DNA from: Actinotalea endophytica
Lineage (GTDB): Bacteria > Actinomycetota > Actinomycetes > Actinomycetales > Cellulomonadaceae
Reading direction: 5' to 3'
Length of the DNA: 64,000 bases
Assembly (NCBI RefSeq): GCF_025717005.1
Contig: NZ_JAOVZU010000009.1
Location: forward strand, 62,001-126,000
Position numbers and translations under genes: made by a program. Of this stretch, positions 46,150 through 55,489 are shown piece after piece (within the stretch, counting starts at the first letter, position 1; each line of letters starts with the position of its first letter). The notes beneath the pieces are model-generated. The model saw nothing but the letters and a program-made list of their open reading frames with translations. It did not search any database and had not been told where the DNA came from.

Positions 46150-46986
46150 GTGACGTCCCCTGACCGGCCCGGCCGGCGCGCAGTGTTCCTGGACATCGAC
46201 GGCACCTACGCCCAGCGCGGGATCGTGCCCGAGGCGCACGTGGCCGCGGTCCGGGCGGCCCGCTCCGCGGGCAACGCCGTGCTGCTGTGCACCGGGCGGC
46301 CGAGGTCCATGGTCCCCGAGCGCATCATGTCCGCCGGGTTCGACGGCTTCGTCGGCGGCGCGGGCGCGTACGTCGAGGTGGGTGGCACGGTGCTCGCCGA
46401 CCGGCGGTTCCCGGCCGACCTGGCCGCCCGTGCGGTCGAGGTGCTGGACGCCCACGACGTCGCCTACCTCCTGGAGGCGCCTGACGTGCTGCACGGAGCC
46501 GTCGGGGTGGACGAGCGCCTGGCCGTCCACTTCGCCGCGCGGTTCCCGGACGCCACCAGCCCGGTGCCGCACGACATCCTCGACCGGCTCGTGTTGTCCG
46601 CGGACCTGACCACGGCGTCCTTCGGCAAGATCACCTGCTTCGACTCCTCGACGCCGATCCCGGCACTGGTCGAGGAGATGGGACCGCAGGTCGCGGCGTT
46701 GCCCGCGTCGATCCCGGGCCTCGGCGAGCGCGCCGGGGAGATCTACCTGGTCGGCGTGCACAAGGGCATCGGGATGCGACTGGCGGCCGAGCACCTCGGC
46801 CTGCCGATGGCCCAGGTCGTGGCGGTCGGCGACGGCCTCAACGACCTCGAGATGGTCGCCGAGGCCGGTGTCGGCGTCGCGATCGAGGGCGCCGACCCGC
46901 GGCTCCTCGCGGTCGCCGACCGGGTCGCGCCGGGTCCCGAGCGCGCCGGCCTGGTGACGTTGTTCGACGAGCTCGGTCTGGTCTGA
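46150..46986 (+). CDS. HAD-superfamily hydrolase, Cof type
   Basis: 278 residues. Motif I FLDIDGT (D15 and D17), motif II LCTGRP, motif III lysine in HKGIGMRLA and motif IV VGDGLNDLEM place it in the Cof/YbiV-type phosphatases that act on sugar phosphates and cofactors. The GTG at 46150 is chosen because homology starts at once and TACCGT lies eight bases before it; an upstream ATG at 46111 would add 13 unrelated residues. It is convergent with ptsH. Confidence 0.92.
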   Translation: MTSPDRPGRRAVFLDIDGTYAQRGIVPEAHVAAVRAARSAGNAVLLCTGRPRSMVPERIMSAGFDGFVGGAGAYVEVGGTVLADRRFPADLAARAVEVLDAHDVAYLLEAPDVLHGAVGVDERLAVHFAARFPDATSPVPHDILDRLVLSADLTTASFGKITCFDSSTPIPALVEEMGPQVAALPASIPGLGERAGEIYLVGVHKGIGMRLAAEHLGLPMAQVVAVGDGLNDLEMVAEAGVGVAIEGADPRLLAVADRVAPGPERAGLVTLFDELGLV

Positions 46987-47062
46987 GGCCTCCGGTCGGG
47001 CCCGACGGCCTCGGTCCGGTCCGATCGGGCCCCGCTGCCGGGCCGGCGGCTCCGGCCGGTGA

Positions 47063-47335
47063 TCAGCCCACGGCGTCCAGGTCCGAGGCCAGCATGGCGG
47101 CCAGCTCGTCGAGCGCTCCGGCCCCCGCCTCGTCCGCCGTCGAGAGCTCGACCTGCTGCCCCTGCCGGACGCCGAGGCCCATCACCATGAGGATGCTCGA
47201 CGCGTCGACGCTCGGGCCTCCGGCGGGGCCGATCAGCACCTGGTGGCCGCACTGCGCGGCCGCCTTGGTGAACAGCGCGGCGGGTCGGGCGTGCAGCCCG
47301 GAGGCGGCCCCTACGGTCACGGTCCTGCTGAGCAT
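47063..47335 (-). CDS. ptsH: Phosphocarrier protein HPr
   Basis: 90 residues; carries phosphate from enzyme I to the sugar-specific EII proteins. The active-site H15 is in GLHARPAALFTKAA, and S47 in DASSILMVMGLGV corresponds to the regulatory serine of Gram-positive HPr. The ATG at 47335 follows AAGGGC. Its roughly 100-base leader holds an antiterminator-like sequence and a terminator with a T run, so the gene seems to be controlled by BglG-type antitermination. It is divergent from the beta-glucoside PTS genes. Confidence 0.96.
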   Translation of the reverse strand: MLSRTVTVGAASGLHARPAALFTKAAAQCGHQVLIGPAGGPSVDASSILMVMGLGVRQGQQVELSTADEAGAGALDELAAMLASDLDAVG

Positions 47336-47365
47336 CGTGTTGCCCTTCGTCATGTCTCGGTGCAC

Positions 47366-47411
47366 AAAAAAGACCTGGGAAACGTCGCTCTCGCGAGTTC
47401 CACCAGGTCTT
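47366..47411 (-). terminator. Intrinsic terminator in the ptsH leader
   Basis: Read on the minus strand: AAGACCTGG (47411-47403) pairs with CCAGGTCTT (47378-47370) and a run of six T follows. The loop contains the short palindrome CTCGCGAG. It lies 31 bases before the ptsH start, so transcription would stop unless the hairpin is prevented. Confidence 0.8.
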
Positions 47412-47436
47412 GCCCGACGGGTGTCGGTCACAATCC
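47406..47436 (-). promoter_or_regulatory. Ribonucleic antiterminator (RAT)-like element of ptsH
   Basis: Minus-strand sequence beginning GGATTGTGACCGAC and ending GTCGGGCAAGACC. It keeps the conserved 5' GGATTGT and the GGGCAA-ACC 3' side of BglG-family RATs, with a CCGAC/GTCGG stem, and its last bases overlap the first arm of the terminator, as in known antiterminators. Confidence 0.65.
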
Positions 47437-47445
47437 GTGGCCACT

Positions 47446-47475
47446 GGTATAGGGCCACGTGTGCCACGGAGTCAA
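47446..47475 (-). promoter_or_regulatory. ptsH promoter
   Basis: On the minus strand TTGACT (47475-47470), 18 bases, TATACC (47451-47446). The start of transcription would fall just before the RAT-like element. Confidence 0.6.
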
Positions 47476-47644
47476 GTCCTTCCGGGCCTCATGGCATCGC
47501 CCGGGACAGCGCGCGAGCCTGCGCCCGGAGCCCGGACCCGGGCGCGCGGGTCCGCTTCGGGGCACGCGGTGACCTGCGACGATGATCACCGGGCTCGGCG
47601 GTGCGGCCGGGCGGACCGAATCTCGACGACCAGGACCTGAGTCC

Positions 47645-47674
47645 TTGACGGCCGGGTGCCTCGGTGGCTACCTT
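47645..47674 (+). promoter_or_regulatory. bglF promoter
   Basis: TTGACG (47645-47650), an 18-base spacer and TACCTT (47669-47674). A short palindrome AGGAC-CTGA-GTCCT (47632-47645) touches the -35 box and may be an additional regulatory site. Transcription would start about 30 bases before the RAT. Confidence 0.6.
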
Positions 47675-47712
47675 CGTGTCTCGGATGCCGGTTTCGGTAT
47701 CCCCGAAGTCTG

Positions 47713-47740
47713 GGATTGTTACTGCGCGGCAGGCAAAACC
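47713..47740 (+). promoter_or_regulatory. Ribonucleic antiterminator (RAT) of bglF
   Basis: GGATTGTTACTGC (5' side) and GGCAGGCAAAACC (3' side) match the well-known BglG/LicT target almost base for base, with the stem ACTGC/GGCAG and the internal-loop bases conserved. Its last six bases are the first bases of the terminator stem, so binding of the antiterminator would block termination. Confidence 0.92.
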
Positions 47741-47787
47741 CGAGTCGGATCTCGTTCGTTGTGCGAGATCTCGTCTCGGGTTTTTTT
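47735..47787 (+). terminator. Intrinsic terminator in the bglF leader
   Basis: AAAACCCGAG (47735-47744) pairs with CTCGGGTTTT (47775-47784); an inner GATCTCG/CGAGATC pair extends the stem. Seven T bases follow (47781-47787). It lies 53 bases before the bglF start and is mutually exclusive with the RAT. Confidence 0.9.
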
Positions 47788-47840
47788 GTTGCCCGAAAGG
47801 CATGCCCCAACGGCGGACATGACTGATTCGAGGAGGAATC

Positions 47841-49721
47841 GTGGCAACTGCGAGCAAGTACGAGGTGCTCGCCGACGCCGTCCTTCGGGGCGTCGGTGGC
47901 GAGAGCAACGTCGCGTCGGTGACGCACTGCGCGACCCGACTTCGGTTCACGCTGAAGGACCGGGACAAGGCGGACAAGGCTGCGGTCGAGGCGACCCGTG
48001 GTGTCATCACGGTCGTCGAGTCCGGCGGCCAGTTCCAGGTCGTGATCGGCAACACCGTCAACAACGTCTACGAGGCCCTGGTGGCCAAGCACGACATCAA
48101 GGCCGGCGACGCCGTGCAGGGCGGTCTGCTGGCGAAGGCGATCGACCTGATCACCAGCATCTTCACGCCGTTCCTGTGGGTCCTCGCGGGCACCGGTCTG
48201 CTGAAGGCCCTGCTGGCGGTCTGGGTCAAGCTCCAGCCCGAGGCGGCCGCGAACTCGACCTACGCGATCCTGTACGTGGCCGGCGACGCACTGTTCCAGT
48301 TCCTGCCCATGCTGCTCGCGGTGACCGCGGCGAAGAAGTTCAAGGCGAACGTCTACACGTCGCTCGCGATCGCCGGCGCGCTGATCTACTCGGCGACCAT
48401 CGCGGTGATCCCGAACGCCGACGGCGTCTCGGTCACGCTGCAGGGCTTCGCCGGCGGCGACCAGCTCACCTTCATCGGGATCCCGGTGATCATGGTGAGC
48501 TATCTGTCCGCCGTCATCCCGACCATCCTCGCGGTCTATGCCCAGGCCAAGCTCGAGCACCTGCTGACCCGGGTGCTGCCCGAGGCGATCCGCAACTTCG
48601 TGACCCCGATGCTCGTCGTGGCGATCATCGTCCCGCTGACCTTCCTGGTCATCGGCCCGGTCTCCGACTGGGTCGGCACCGGCCTGTCCAACGGCGTCAA
48701 CTGGCTGTGGGGCCTCAGCCCGGTGATCGGCGGCGCGCTGATGGGCGCCTTCTGGCAGGTGTTCGTGATCTTCGGCGTGCACTGGAGCTTCGTCCCGGCG
48801 ATGATCCAGGACCTGTCCACCCAGGGCTACTCGCTGCTCACCGGTCCGCTGTTCGCCGCCGTGCTCGCGCAGGGTGCCGCCGCCGCCGCGGTGTTCGTCA
48901 AGACCCGCAACAAGGAGCTCAAGGAGGTCGCCGGCCCGGCCGCGATCTCGGGCATCCTCGCCGGCATCACCGAGCCCGCGATCTACGGCGTCACGCTGCG
49001 CCTGAAGCGGCCGTTCGTCTACGGCGTGATCGGTGGTGCGATCGGTGGTGCGATCGCCGCGGCCGGCGGCTCGGCCGCCGAGGGCTTCGTGCTCCCGGGT
49101 CTGATCACCCTCACCTCGACGATCAACATCGGCTCGTTCGCGATGCAGCTGCTCGGCACAGGTCTCGCCGTGGTGATCGCGTTCGTGCTCACCATGGTCC
49201 TCGGGTTCAAGGACCTGCCCTCCACGGCCGAGGCCGTCGCCGAGCCGGAGGATGCCGGCGAGGTCGCCTCCGAGGCGGTCGCGGTGACCGCGCCCGCGAT
49301 CGGCACCGTCGTGCCGCTCGACGCCGTCCCGGACAAGGTCTTCTCGTCCGGCGCCATGGGTGCCGGTCTGGCCGTCGTGCCGGCGGTCGGCGAGGCGTTC
49401 GCGCCGGTGTCCGGCGAGCTGGTCACCGTGATGCCGCACGCCTTCGGGATCCGCACCGACACCGGGCTCGAGGTGCTCGTGCACGTCGGCCTCGACACCG
49501 TCGAGCTCAAGGGCCGGCACTTCACGGCGGCCGTCGCGCAGGGCGCTCGCGTCCGGGCCGGCGACCTGCTCACCCAGTTCGACCTCGCTGCCATCGAGGC
49601 GGCCGGCTACAACCCGATCACGGTCATGATCGTCACCAACAACGGCCCGTACTCGGCCGTCGTCCCGGTGGCCACCGGCGACATCGCCAAGGGCGAGGTC
49701 GCGCTCGACCTGGTCGGCTGA
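47841..49721 (+). CDS. bglF: Beta-glucoside PTS permease EIIBCA
   Basis: 626-residue sugar transporter that takes up and phosphorylates beta-glucosides such as cellobiose analogues, salicin or arbutin. EIIB at the N-terminus with phospho-C30 (SVTHCATRLRFTL), a membrane EIIC (about 100-450), and EIIA at the C-terminus with H548 in EVLVHVGLDTVELKG. The order B-C-A is that of BglF/BglP. GTG start with GAGGAGG 6 bases upstream. It is followed by an abnormal G/C tract and then the phospho-beta-glucosidase gene. Confidence 0.96.
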   Translation: MATASKYEVLADAVLRGVGGESNVASVTHCATRLRFTLKDRDKADKAAVEATRGVITVVESGGQFQVVIGNTVNNVYEALVAKHDIKAGDAVQGGLLAKAIDLITSIFTPFLWVLAGTGLLKALLAVWVKLQPEAAANSTYAILYVAGDALFQFLPMLLAVTAAKKFKANVYTSLAIAGALIYSATIAVIPNADGVSVTLQGFAGGDQLTFIGIPVIMVSYLSAVIPTILAVYAQAKLEHLLTRVLPEAIRNFVTPMLVVAIIVPLTFLVIGPVSDWVGTGLSNGVNWLWGLSPVIGGALMGAFWQVFVIFGVHWSFVPAMIQDLSTQGYSLLTGPLFAAVLAQGAAAAAVFVKTRNKELKEVAGPAAISGILAGITEPAIYGVTLRLKRPFVYGVIGGAIGGAIAAAGGSAAEGFVLPGLITLTSTINIGSFAMQLLGTGLAVVIAFVLTMVLGFKDLPSTAEAVAEPEDAGEVASEAVAVTAPAIGTVVPLDAVPDKVFSSGAMGAGLAVVPAVGEAFAPVSGELVTVMPHAFGIRTDTGLEVLVHVGLDTVELKGRHFTAAVAQGARVRAGDLLTQFDLAAIEAAGYNPITVMIVTNNGPYSAVVPVATGDIAKGEVALDLVG

Positions 49722-51347
<1,626 letters not shown>

Positions 51348-51451
51348 CGACGGCGACGGTCGAGGTCCCGCTGCGGGGCCTCGACCGCGGGCAGGCGCTC
51401 GGGCAGGATCGGCTGGGGTGCCGCGGCTCTCGAGGGCGAGAGGGGATGGGC

Positions 51452-52309
51452 GTGAAGGTCCTCAAGGTCTTCAACAACAACGTCGTGCTCGGCGTCGACG
51501 ACCACGGCGCCGAGCTGGTGCTGCTGGGTCGGGGGCTCGGATTCCAGATGGCCCCCGGCGCCGAGATCGACCTGGAGCGGGTCGAGCGGCGCTTCGTCCC
51601 GAGCGGGGCGACGACGCCCGAGCGGATCGCGGCCTTCGTCGACGAGATCCCGCTGGCCGACATCGAGCTCACCGAGCGGGTCGTCGACCTGGCCCGGCAG
51701 CGACTCGGCGGGCACGTGACCGAGAACGTGCTGATCCCGATGGCGGACCACCTCAGCTTCGCGCTGCGTCGCGCCGCCGAGGGCGCCGGGGAGATCGAGT
51801 ACCCGTTGCAGTGGGAGGTGCACTCGCTCTACCCCGCCGAGGTCGCGGTCGCGCGTGAGGCGCTCGACCTCGTGGCGGCCGAGCGGGGTGTGCGGCTGCC
51901 GGACGTCGAGGCCGTGCCGCTCGCGCTGCACCTGGTGAACGCCCAGTTCGGCGCGGCCGACCTGAGCACCACCGTGCAGATGACCGAGCTGCTGCGCGAG
52001 GTGATCGACATCATCGAGTCGGAGTACCAGGTCGAGATCGACGAGGGCAGCGTCGACGTCGCCCGGTTCGTGACCCACCTGCGGTACCTCTTCGTGCGCC
52101 AGCGGGCGGGCAAGAAGCTGCGCGAGACACCTGAGGAGCTGCACGCGGCCCTGCGCAGCGCGCGCCCCAACGAGTACACCTCGGCGGGCCGGATCGGCAC
52201 GCTGCTCGCCGACCGGTTCGGCTGGGCGGTGACCACCGACGAGATCCTCTACCTCGCGCTGCACGTGAGCCGGCTGGTCGACGCGGCCGTCGCGGGCGGC
52301 GGGTCATGA
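51452..52309 (+). CDS. bglG: BglG/LicT-family transcriptional antiterminator
   Basis: 285-residue RNA-binding protein. Co-antiterminator domain at 1-55 (MKVLKVFNNNVVLGVDD) and two PTS regulatory domains with the four phosphorylatable histidines H100, H160, H209 and H271, matching LicT positions H100, H159, H207 and H269. GTG at 51452 gives the exact family N-terminus and has GAGAGGGG 6 bases upstream; the ATG at 51446 is too close to it. It should bind the RAT before bglF and perhaps the one before ptsH. It overlaps the next gene by 4 bases. Confidence 0.95.
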   Translation: MKVLKVFNNNVVLGVDDHGAELVLLGRGLGFQMAPGAEIDLERVERRFVPSGATTPERIAAFVDEIPLADIELTERVVDLARQRLGGHVTENVLIPMADHLSFALRRAAEGAGEIEYPLQWEVHSLYPAEVAVAREALDLVAAERGVRLPDVEAVPLALHLVNAQFGAADLSTTVQMTELLREVIDIIESEYQVEIDEGSVDVARFVTHLRYLFVRQRAGKKLRETPEELHAALRSARPNEYTSAGRIGTLLADRFGWAVTTDEILYLALHVSRLVDAAVAGGGS

Positions 52310-52542
52310 CCCTTGTGGAGGCGCTCCTGGAGGCCGTCGGCGGGCGCGCGAACGTCGCGTCGCTCACCCGGTGCTGGGCACGGCTGCGCTTCGAGCTGCA
52401 CGACCCCGAGCTGGTGGACCAGGCCGCGATCGACGCCCGGCCCGAGGTCGTCATCGCGGTGCACCAGCACGGACAGTTCCAGGTCGCGTTGCGCTCGGGC
52501 CTGCTCGAGACGTTCGATGGGCTCACGGACCTGCTCCGCTGA
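52306..52542 (+). CDS. Free-standing EIIB domain, glucose/beta-glucoside type
   Basis: 78 residues, nothing but an EIIB domain: LLEAVGGRANVASLTRC-WARLRFELHDP with phospho-C23. In normal EIIB the cysteine is followed by xTRLR; here it is CWARLR. The rest ends IAVHQHGQFQVALRSG as in the family. It has no EIIC or EIIA and is cotranslated with the antiterminator. It may phosphorylate or dephosphorylate the antiterminator or serve as an exchangeable EIIB. No such arrangement is familiar to me. Confidence 0.85.
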   Translation: MTLVEALLEAVGGRANVASLTRCWARLRFELHDPELVDQAAIDARPEVVIAVHQHGQFQVALRSGLLETFDGLTDLLR

Positions 52543-52553
52543 CGGGGAGTGCG

Positions 52554-52985
52554 ATGGCGCACCACGGGTGGTTCGCCCGGGCCGGCAACGGCCTCGGCGT
52601 GTGGCTGTACCGGCGGTTCGACGGGCGGCTGTCGAGCTCCGGCAAGGACGTGCACGTCCTGCTCCTGACCGTGCCGGGCCGGCGCAGCGGCCTGCCCCGG
52701 TCGGTGTGCGTCCGCTACCTCGAGGCCGCCGGCGGCCTGGTGGTCTGGGGGACCGGTTCCGGGTCGAGGCGCGACCCGGACTGGTTCGAGAACCTCCGCC
52801 GCGTCGAGGTCGCCGAGGTCCAGGTCGGTGCGCGGGCGTTCCGCGTCGCGCCACGCGAGCTCGTCGGGTCGGAGCACGGCGAGGTCTGGCAGGGCGTGAT
52901 CCTCGCCCAGGCGCCCGAGGTGGCGCGCTACGCGGAGCGGGCCGGCCGGGTCATCCCGGTCGCGGTGCTGGTCGCCGCCGCGTGA
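52554..52985 (+). CDS. DUF385 / F420-type nitroreductase-family protein
   Basis: 143 residues of the same split-barrel family as the protein at 1357. VLLLTVPGRRSGLPRSVCVRYLE (about 35-57) and WFENLRRVEVAEVQVGARAFRV (about 77-98) are the recognisable elements. ATG at 52554 has GGGGAG 6 bases upstream. It follows the EIIB gene by 11 bases, perhaps by read-through only. Its last 58 bases overlap the end of the convergent monooxygenase gene. Cofactor F420 or a similar deazaflavin is inferred, substrate unknown. Confidence 0.82.
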   Translation: MAHHGWFARAGNGLGVWLYRRFDGRLSSSGKDVHVLLLTVPGRRSGLPRSVCVRYLEAAGGLVVWGTGSGSRRDPDWFENLRRVEVAEVQVGARAFRVAPRELVGSEHGEVWQGVILAQAPEVARYAERAGRVIPVAVLVAAA

Positions 52986-54067
52986 GCGAGGCGGTCGGCC
53001 AGGTACGCGGCGTCACGCCCGACGCCGTGGATCATCGAGGACGCGAGCGAGTACTGGAACAGCTGCCCGAGCAGGTACAGGCCGGGTTGGCCGGCGACGA
53101 CGCCGCGGTCGTGGACGGGTAGCCCGTCCGGTCCGAGCACCGGCAGGTCGAGCCAGGAGAAGTCGGGCCGGAACCCGGTGCTCCACACCACGGCGGCCAC
53201 GTCGAGAGTCGTGCCGTCGTCGGTCACCGGCCGGCCGTCCACCACCCCGGCGATCCGCGGCACGCGGTGCACACCGGCGGCGGCGAGGTCGGCGCTCTTG
53301 ACCCGGACCAGTGGCCCGCTGTGCCCGAGGACGCCCGCGCGGGCGCGCCGCCCGATCGGCGTGCGCAACGTCAGGACGTGCGAGAACGCCGCGAACACCA
53401 CGAGCGTCGCCAACCGTGCCGCGGGGCTCTCGATCCGGAACGGGATCTGGCCCGGGTGCCGGCCGGCCAGCAGGACGCGCCGCGTGGCGGACAGCTCGAG
53501 TGCGATGTCGGCTCCGGAGTTGCCGGCGCCCACCACGAGCGCGTCGCCGTCGGGCAGGTCGGACGGCCGGTGGTAAGCGGACGAGTGCAGCTGCGCGATC
53601 GCCGGGTCGAGCTCGGCGGCGAACGCCGGGACGCGGGGCAGGGCGTCGAAGCCCGCCGCGAGCACGACCCGCCGGGCCAGGACCCGCCCGTCCGGCGTCT
53701 CGACCACGAAGCGGTCGTCCTCGCGCCCGACCCGCGTCACGCGCGTCCCCGTGCGCACGGGCAGCTGGTGCTCGGTCGCGTACGCCTCGAGGTAGTCGGA
53801 GAACTCCTCGCGTCCCGGGAACGCCCACGGTGAGCCGGGGTACGGCGTCCCGGGGAGCCCGCTGTAGCGGGCCGGGGTGAACAGTCGCAACGAGTCCCAG
53901 CGGGTGCGCCAGGCGTCACCGACGCGGGCTCCCGCGTCGAGGATCACGAACGACTCACCGAGCCGGGCCAGGTGGTAGCCCATCGCCAGACCAGCCTGCC
54001 CGCCCCCGACGACCACGGTGTCGAACGTCTCGCTGTGGAACCGCTCGTCGAACTGCTCGGTGACCAT
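52928..54067 (-). CDS. Flavin-containing monooxygenase-like oxidoreductase
   Basis: 379 residues with two nucleotide-binding motifs: FAD at the N-terminus (VVVGGGQAGLAMGYHLA) and NADPH in the middle (ALVVGAGNSGADIALEL). VVWSTGFRPDFSWLDLP is the late FAD motif common in TrkA/CzcO-like proteins. The start has GAGGAGGAG upstream. It is divergent from a TetR gene across 60 bases that hold a perfect palindrome, so that TetR probably controls it. The substrate is unknown. Confidence 0.9.
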   Translation of the reverse strand: MVTEQFDERFHSETFDTVVVGGGQAGLAMGYHLARLGESFVILDAGARVGDAWRTRWDSLRLFTPARYSGLPGTPYPGSPWAFPGREEFSDYLEAYATEHQLPVRTGTRVTRVGREDDRFVVETPDGRVLARRVVLAAGFDALPRVPAFAAELDPAIAQLHSSAYHRPSDLPDGDALVVGAGNSGADIALELSATRRVLLAGRHPGQIPFRIESPAARLATLVVFAAFSHVLTLRTPIGRRARAGVLGHSGPLVRVKSADLAAAGVHRVPRIAGVVDGRPVTDDGTTLDVAAVVWSTGFRPDFSWLDLPVLGPDGLPVHDRGVVAGQPGLYLLGQLFQYSLASSMIHGVGRDAAYLADRLAHAAATSTATGMTRPARSA

Positions 54068-54093
54068 CGCTCCTCCTCGGAACGGAAATTCAC

Positions 54094-54108
54094 CCGAAGC
54101 ACCTTCGG
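54094..54108. promoter_or_regulatory. Operator between monooxygenase and TetR genes
   Basis: Perfect palindrome CCGAAG-CAC-CTTCGG in the 60-base divergent gap, followed by the AT-rich -10 region of the tetR gene. It is well placed to repress both genes. Confidence 0.65.
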
Positions 54109-54127
54109 ACAAATATAGGATAGGTCC

Positions 54128-54808
54128 GTGGCAGGCGGAGTCAAGAGGCGGAGCTATCGGTCCGACGTGCGCGCGGCCCGGGCCGCCGAGACGCGGGACA
54201 CCGTCCTGCTCGCCGCGCGGGAGCTGTTCACCGACGAGGGGTACTCCGTCCCGATCAGCCGGATCGCCGAGCGTGCGGGCGTCGCGCTGGACACCGTCTA
54301 CGCGAGCGTCGGGCGCAAGCCGGATGTCGTGCTCGCCGTGATCGACATGGTGCTGGGCGACTCCGACCGACCGATCCCGGCCGAGCAGCGCGAGTACGTG
54401 CAACGCATCCGGGCGGCGGCCACGGCGCGCGAGAAGATCGAGATCTACGCCGCGTCCCTCGCGCACCTGCTTCCGGCCACGGCGCCGCTGCAGGAGGCAC
54501 TGCGCGAGGCGGGGCAGACCGACGCGGGCTGTGCCGACGGGTGGGCCGCGCTCGACGAGCGCCGCGCTCGGAACATGCTGCTCTTCGCGCAGGACCTGCG
54601 GGGCACCGGCGAGCTCCGCGCCGACCTGGACGACCAGGCCGTCGCCGACGTCGTCTGGTCGATGAACAGCGCCGAGTACTTCACCGTGCTGGCCCGTCGC
54701 GGCTGGAGCCCGGACCGGTTCGGACGCCACCTCGCGGACGCCTGGACGCGGGTGCTGCTGGACCCCGCGGTCTGGGCCGGCGACGGCTCGGTAGAGTCCC
54801 CGGCGTGA
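54128..54808 (+). CDS. TetR-family regulator of the adjacent monooxygenase
   Basis: 226 residues. Helix-turn-helix at about 20-65 (TRDTVLLAARELFTDEGYSVPISRIAERAGVALDTVYAS split over helices), then a ligand-binding domain. There is no ribosome site: TAGGAT (54116-54121) ends six bases before the GTG, so the message is probably leaderless. It overlaps the transporter gene downstream by 4 bases. Confidence 0.9.
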   Translation: MAGGVKRRSYRSDVRAARAAETRDTVLLAARELFTDEGYSVPISRIAERAGVALDTVYASVGRKPDVVLAVIDMVLGDSDRPIPAEQREYVQRIRAAATAREKIEIYAASLAHLLPATAPLQEALREAGQTDAGCADGWAALDERRARNMLLFAQDLRGTGELRADLDDQAVADVVWSMNSAEYFTVLARRGWSPDRFGRHLADAWTRVLLDPAVWAGDGSVESPA

Positions 54809-55452
54809 GCGAGCCCGACCGCGCCGAGGACTCCTCGGCCGAACCCCTGGACGCCCGCCGGTTGCGGCGCGCGGTGCTCGTGGTCGCCGGCCTGAACTTC
54901 GGCTACTTCTTCGTCGAGTTCTCGGTCGCGCTCGTCGCCGGGTCGATCGCGCTGCTCGCGGACAGTGTCGACTTCCTCGAGGACACCGCCGTCAACCTGC
55001 TGATCTTCATCGCTCTGGGCTGGCCGCTCGCCCGGCGCGCCATGGTCGGCAAGGGCATGGCACTGATCATCCTCGGGCCTGCGGCACTGGCCGGGATCGA
55101 GGCGATCCGGCGCTTCTCGGACCCGGTGGCACCGGAGGTGGTGCCGCTCGTGCTCGCGTCGCTCGGTGCGATCGTGGTCAACGGCGCGAGCGCGTGGCTG
55201 CTCGCGTCGGTCCGGCACCACGGCGGGTCGCTGAGCCGGGCCGCGTTCCTCTCGGCGCGCAACGACGTGCTGGTCAACCTCGCGATCATCACGATGGGCG
55301 TCGTGACCGTGTGGACCGGCTCGGGCTGGCCCGACCTGCTGCTCGGCTGCTTCATCATCGCCCTGGCGTTCCACGCCGCGTACGAGGTCTGGGAGGTCAG
55401 CGAGGAAGAGCGCCTCGCCGCCAAGGCGCTGGCCGGCGAGGACCTCGACTGA
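54805..55452 (+). CDS. Cation diffusion facilitator-like transporter
   Basis: 215 residues with five to six hydrophobic segments; resembles the membrane part of CDF metal exporters but lacks their C-terminal cytoplasmic domain. Metal-site helix two reads LADSVDFLEDT (D53, D56, D60), close to but not the usual DxxxD; helix five has NDVLVN (N152, D153, N157) in place of HxxxD. The metal is unknown and the altered site may change selectivity. It overlaps the tetR gene, and a TAGAGT box seven bases before the GTG suggests a start of its own. Confidence 0.78.
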   Translation: MSEPDRAEDSSAEPLDARRLRRAVLVVAGLNFGYFFVEFSVALVAGSIALLADSVDFLEDTAVNLLIFIALGWPLARRAMVGKGMALIILGPAALAGIEAIRRFSDPVAPEVVPLVLASLGAIVVNGASAWLLASVRHHGGSLSRAAFLSARNDVLVNLAIITMGVVTVWTGSGWPDLLLGCFIIALAFHAAYEVWEVSEEERLAAKALAGEDLD

Positions 55453-55489
55453 CGGCAGGGGCTCCCGGGTCGGGGTGCACCACGGTCGC

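Larger units (their letters stand above)
47336..47840. other. 505-base divergent control region, ptsH / bglF
   Basis: No gene is seen. It contains, in order, the minus-strand terminator and antiterminator-like element of ptsH, the ptsH promoter, about 150 bases of GC-rich sequence without a recognised feature, the bglF promoter, and the bglF antiterminator and terminator, then a 50-base leader with the ribosome site GAGGAGG. Confidence 0.8.
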
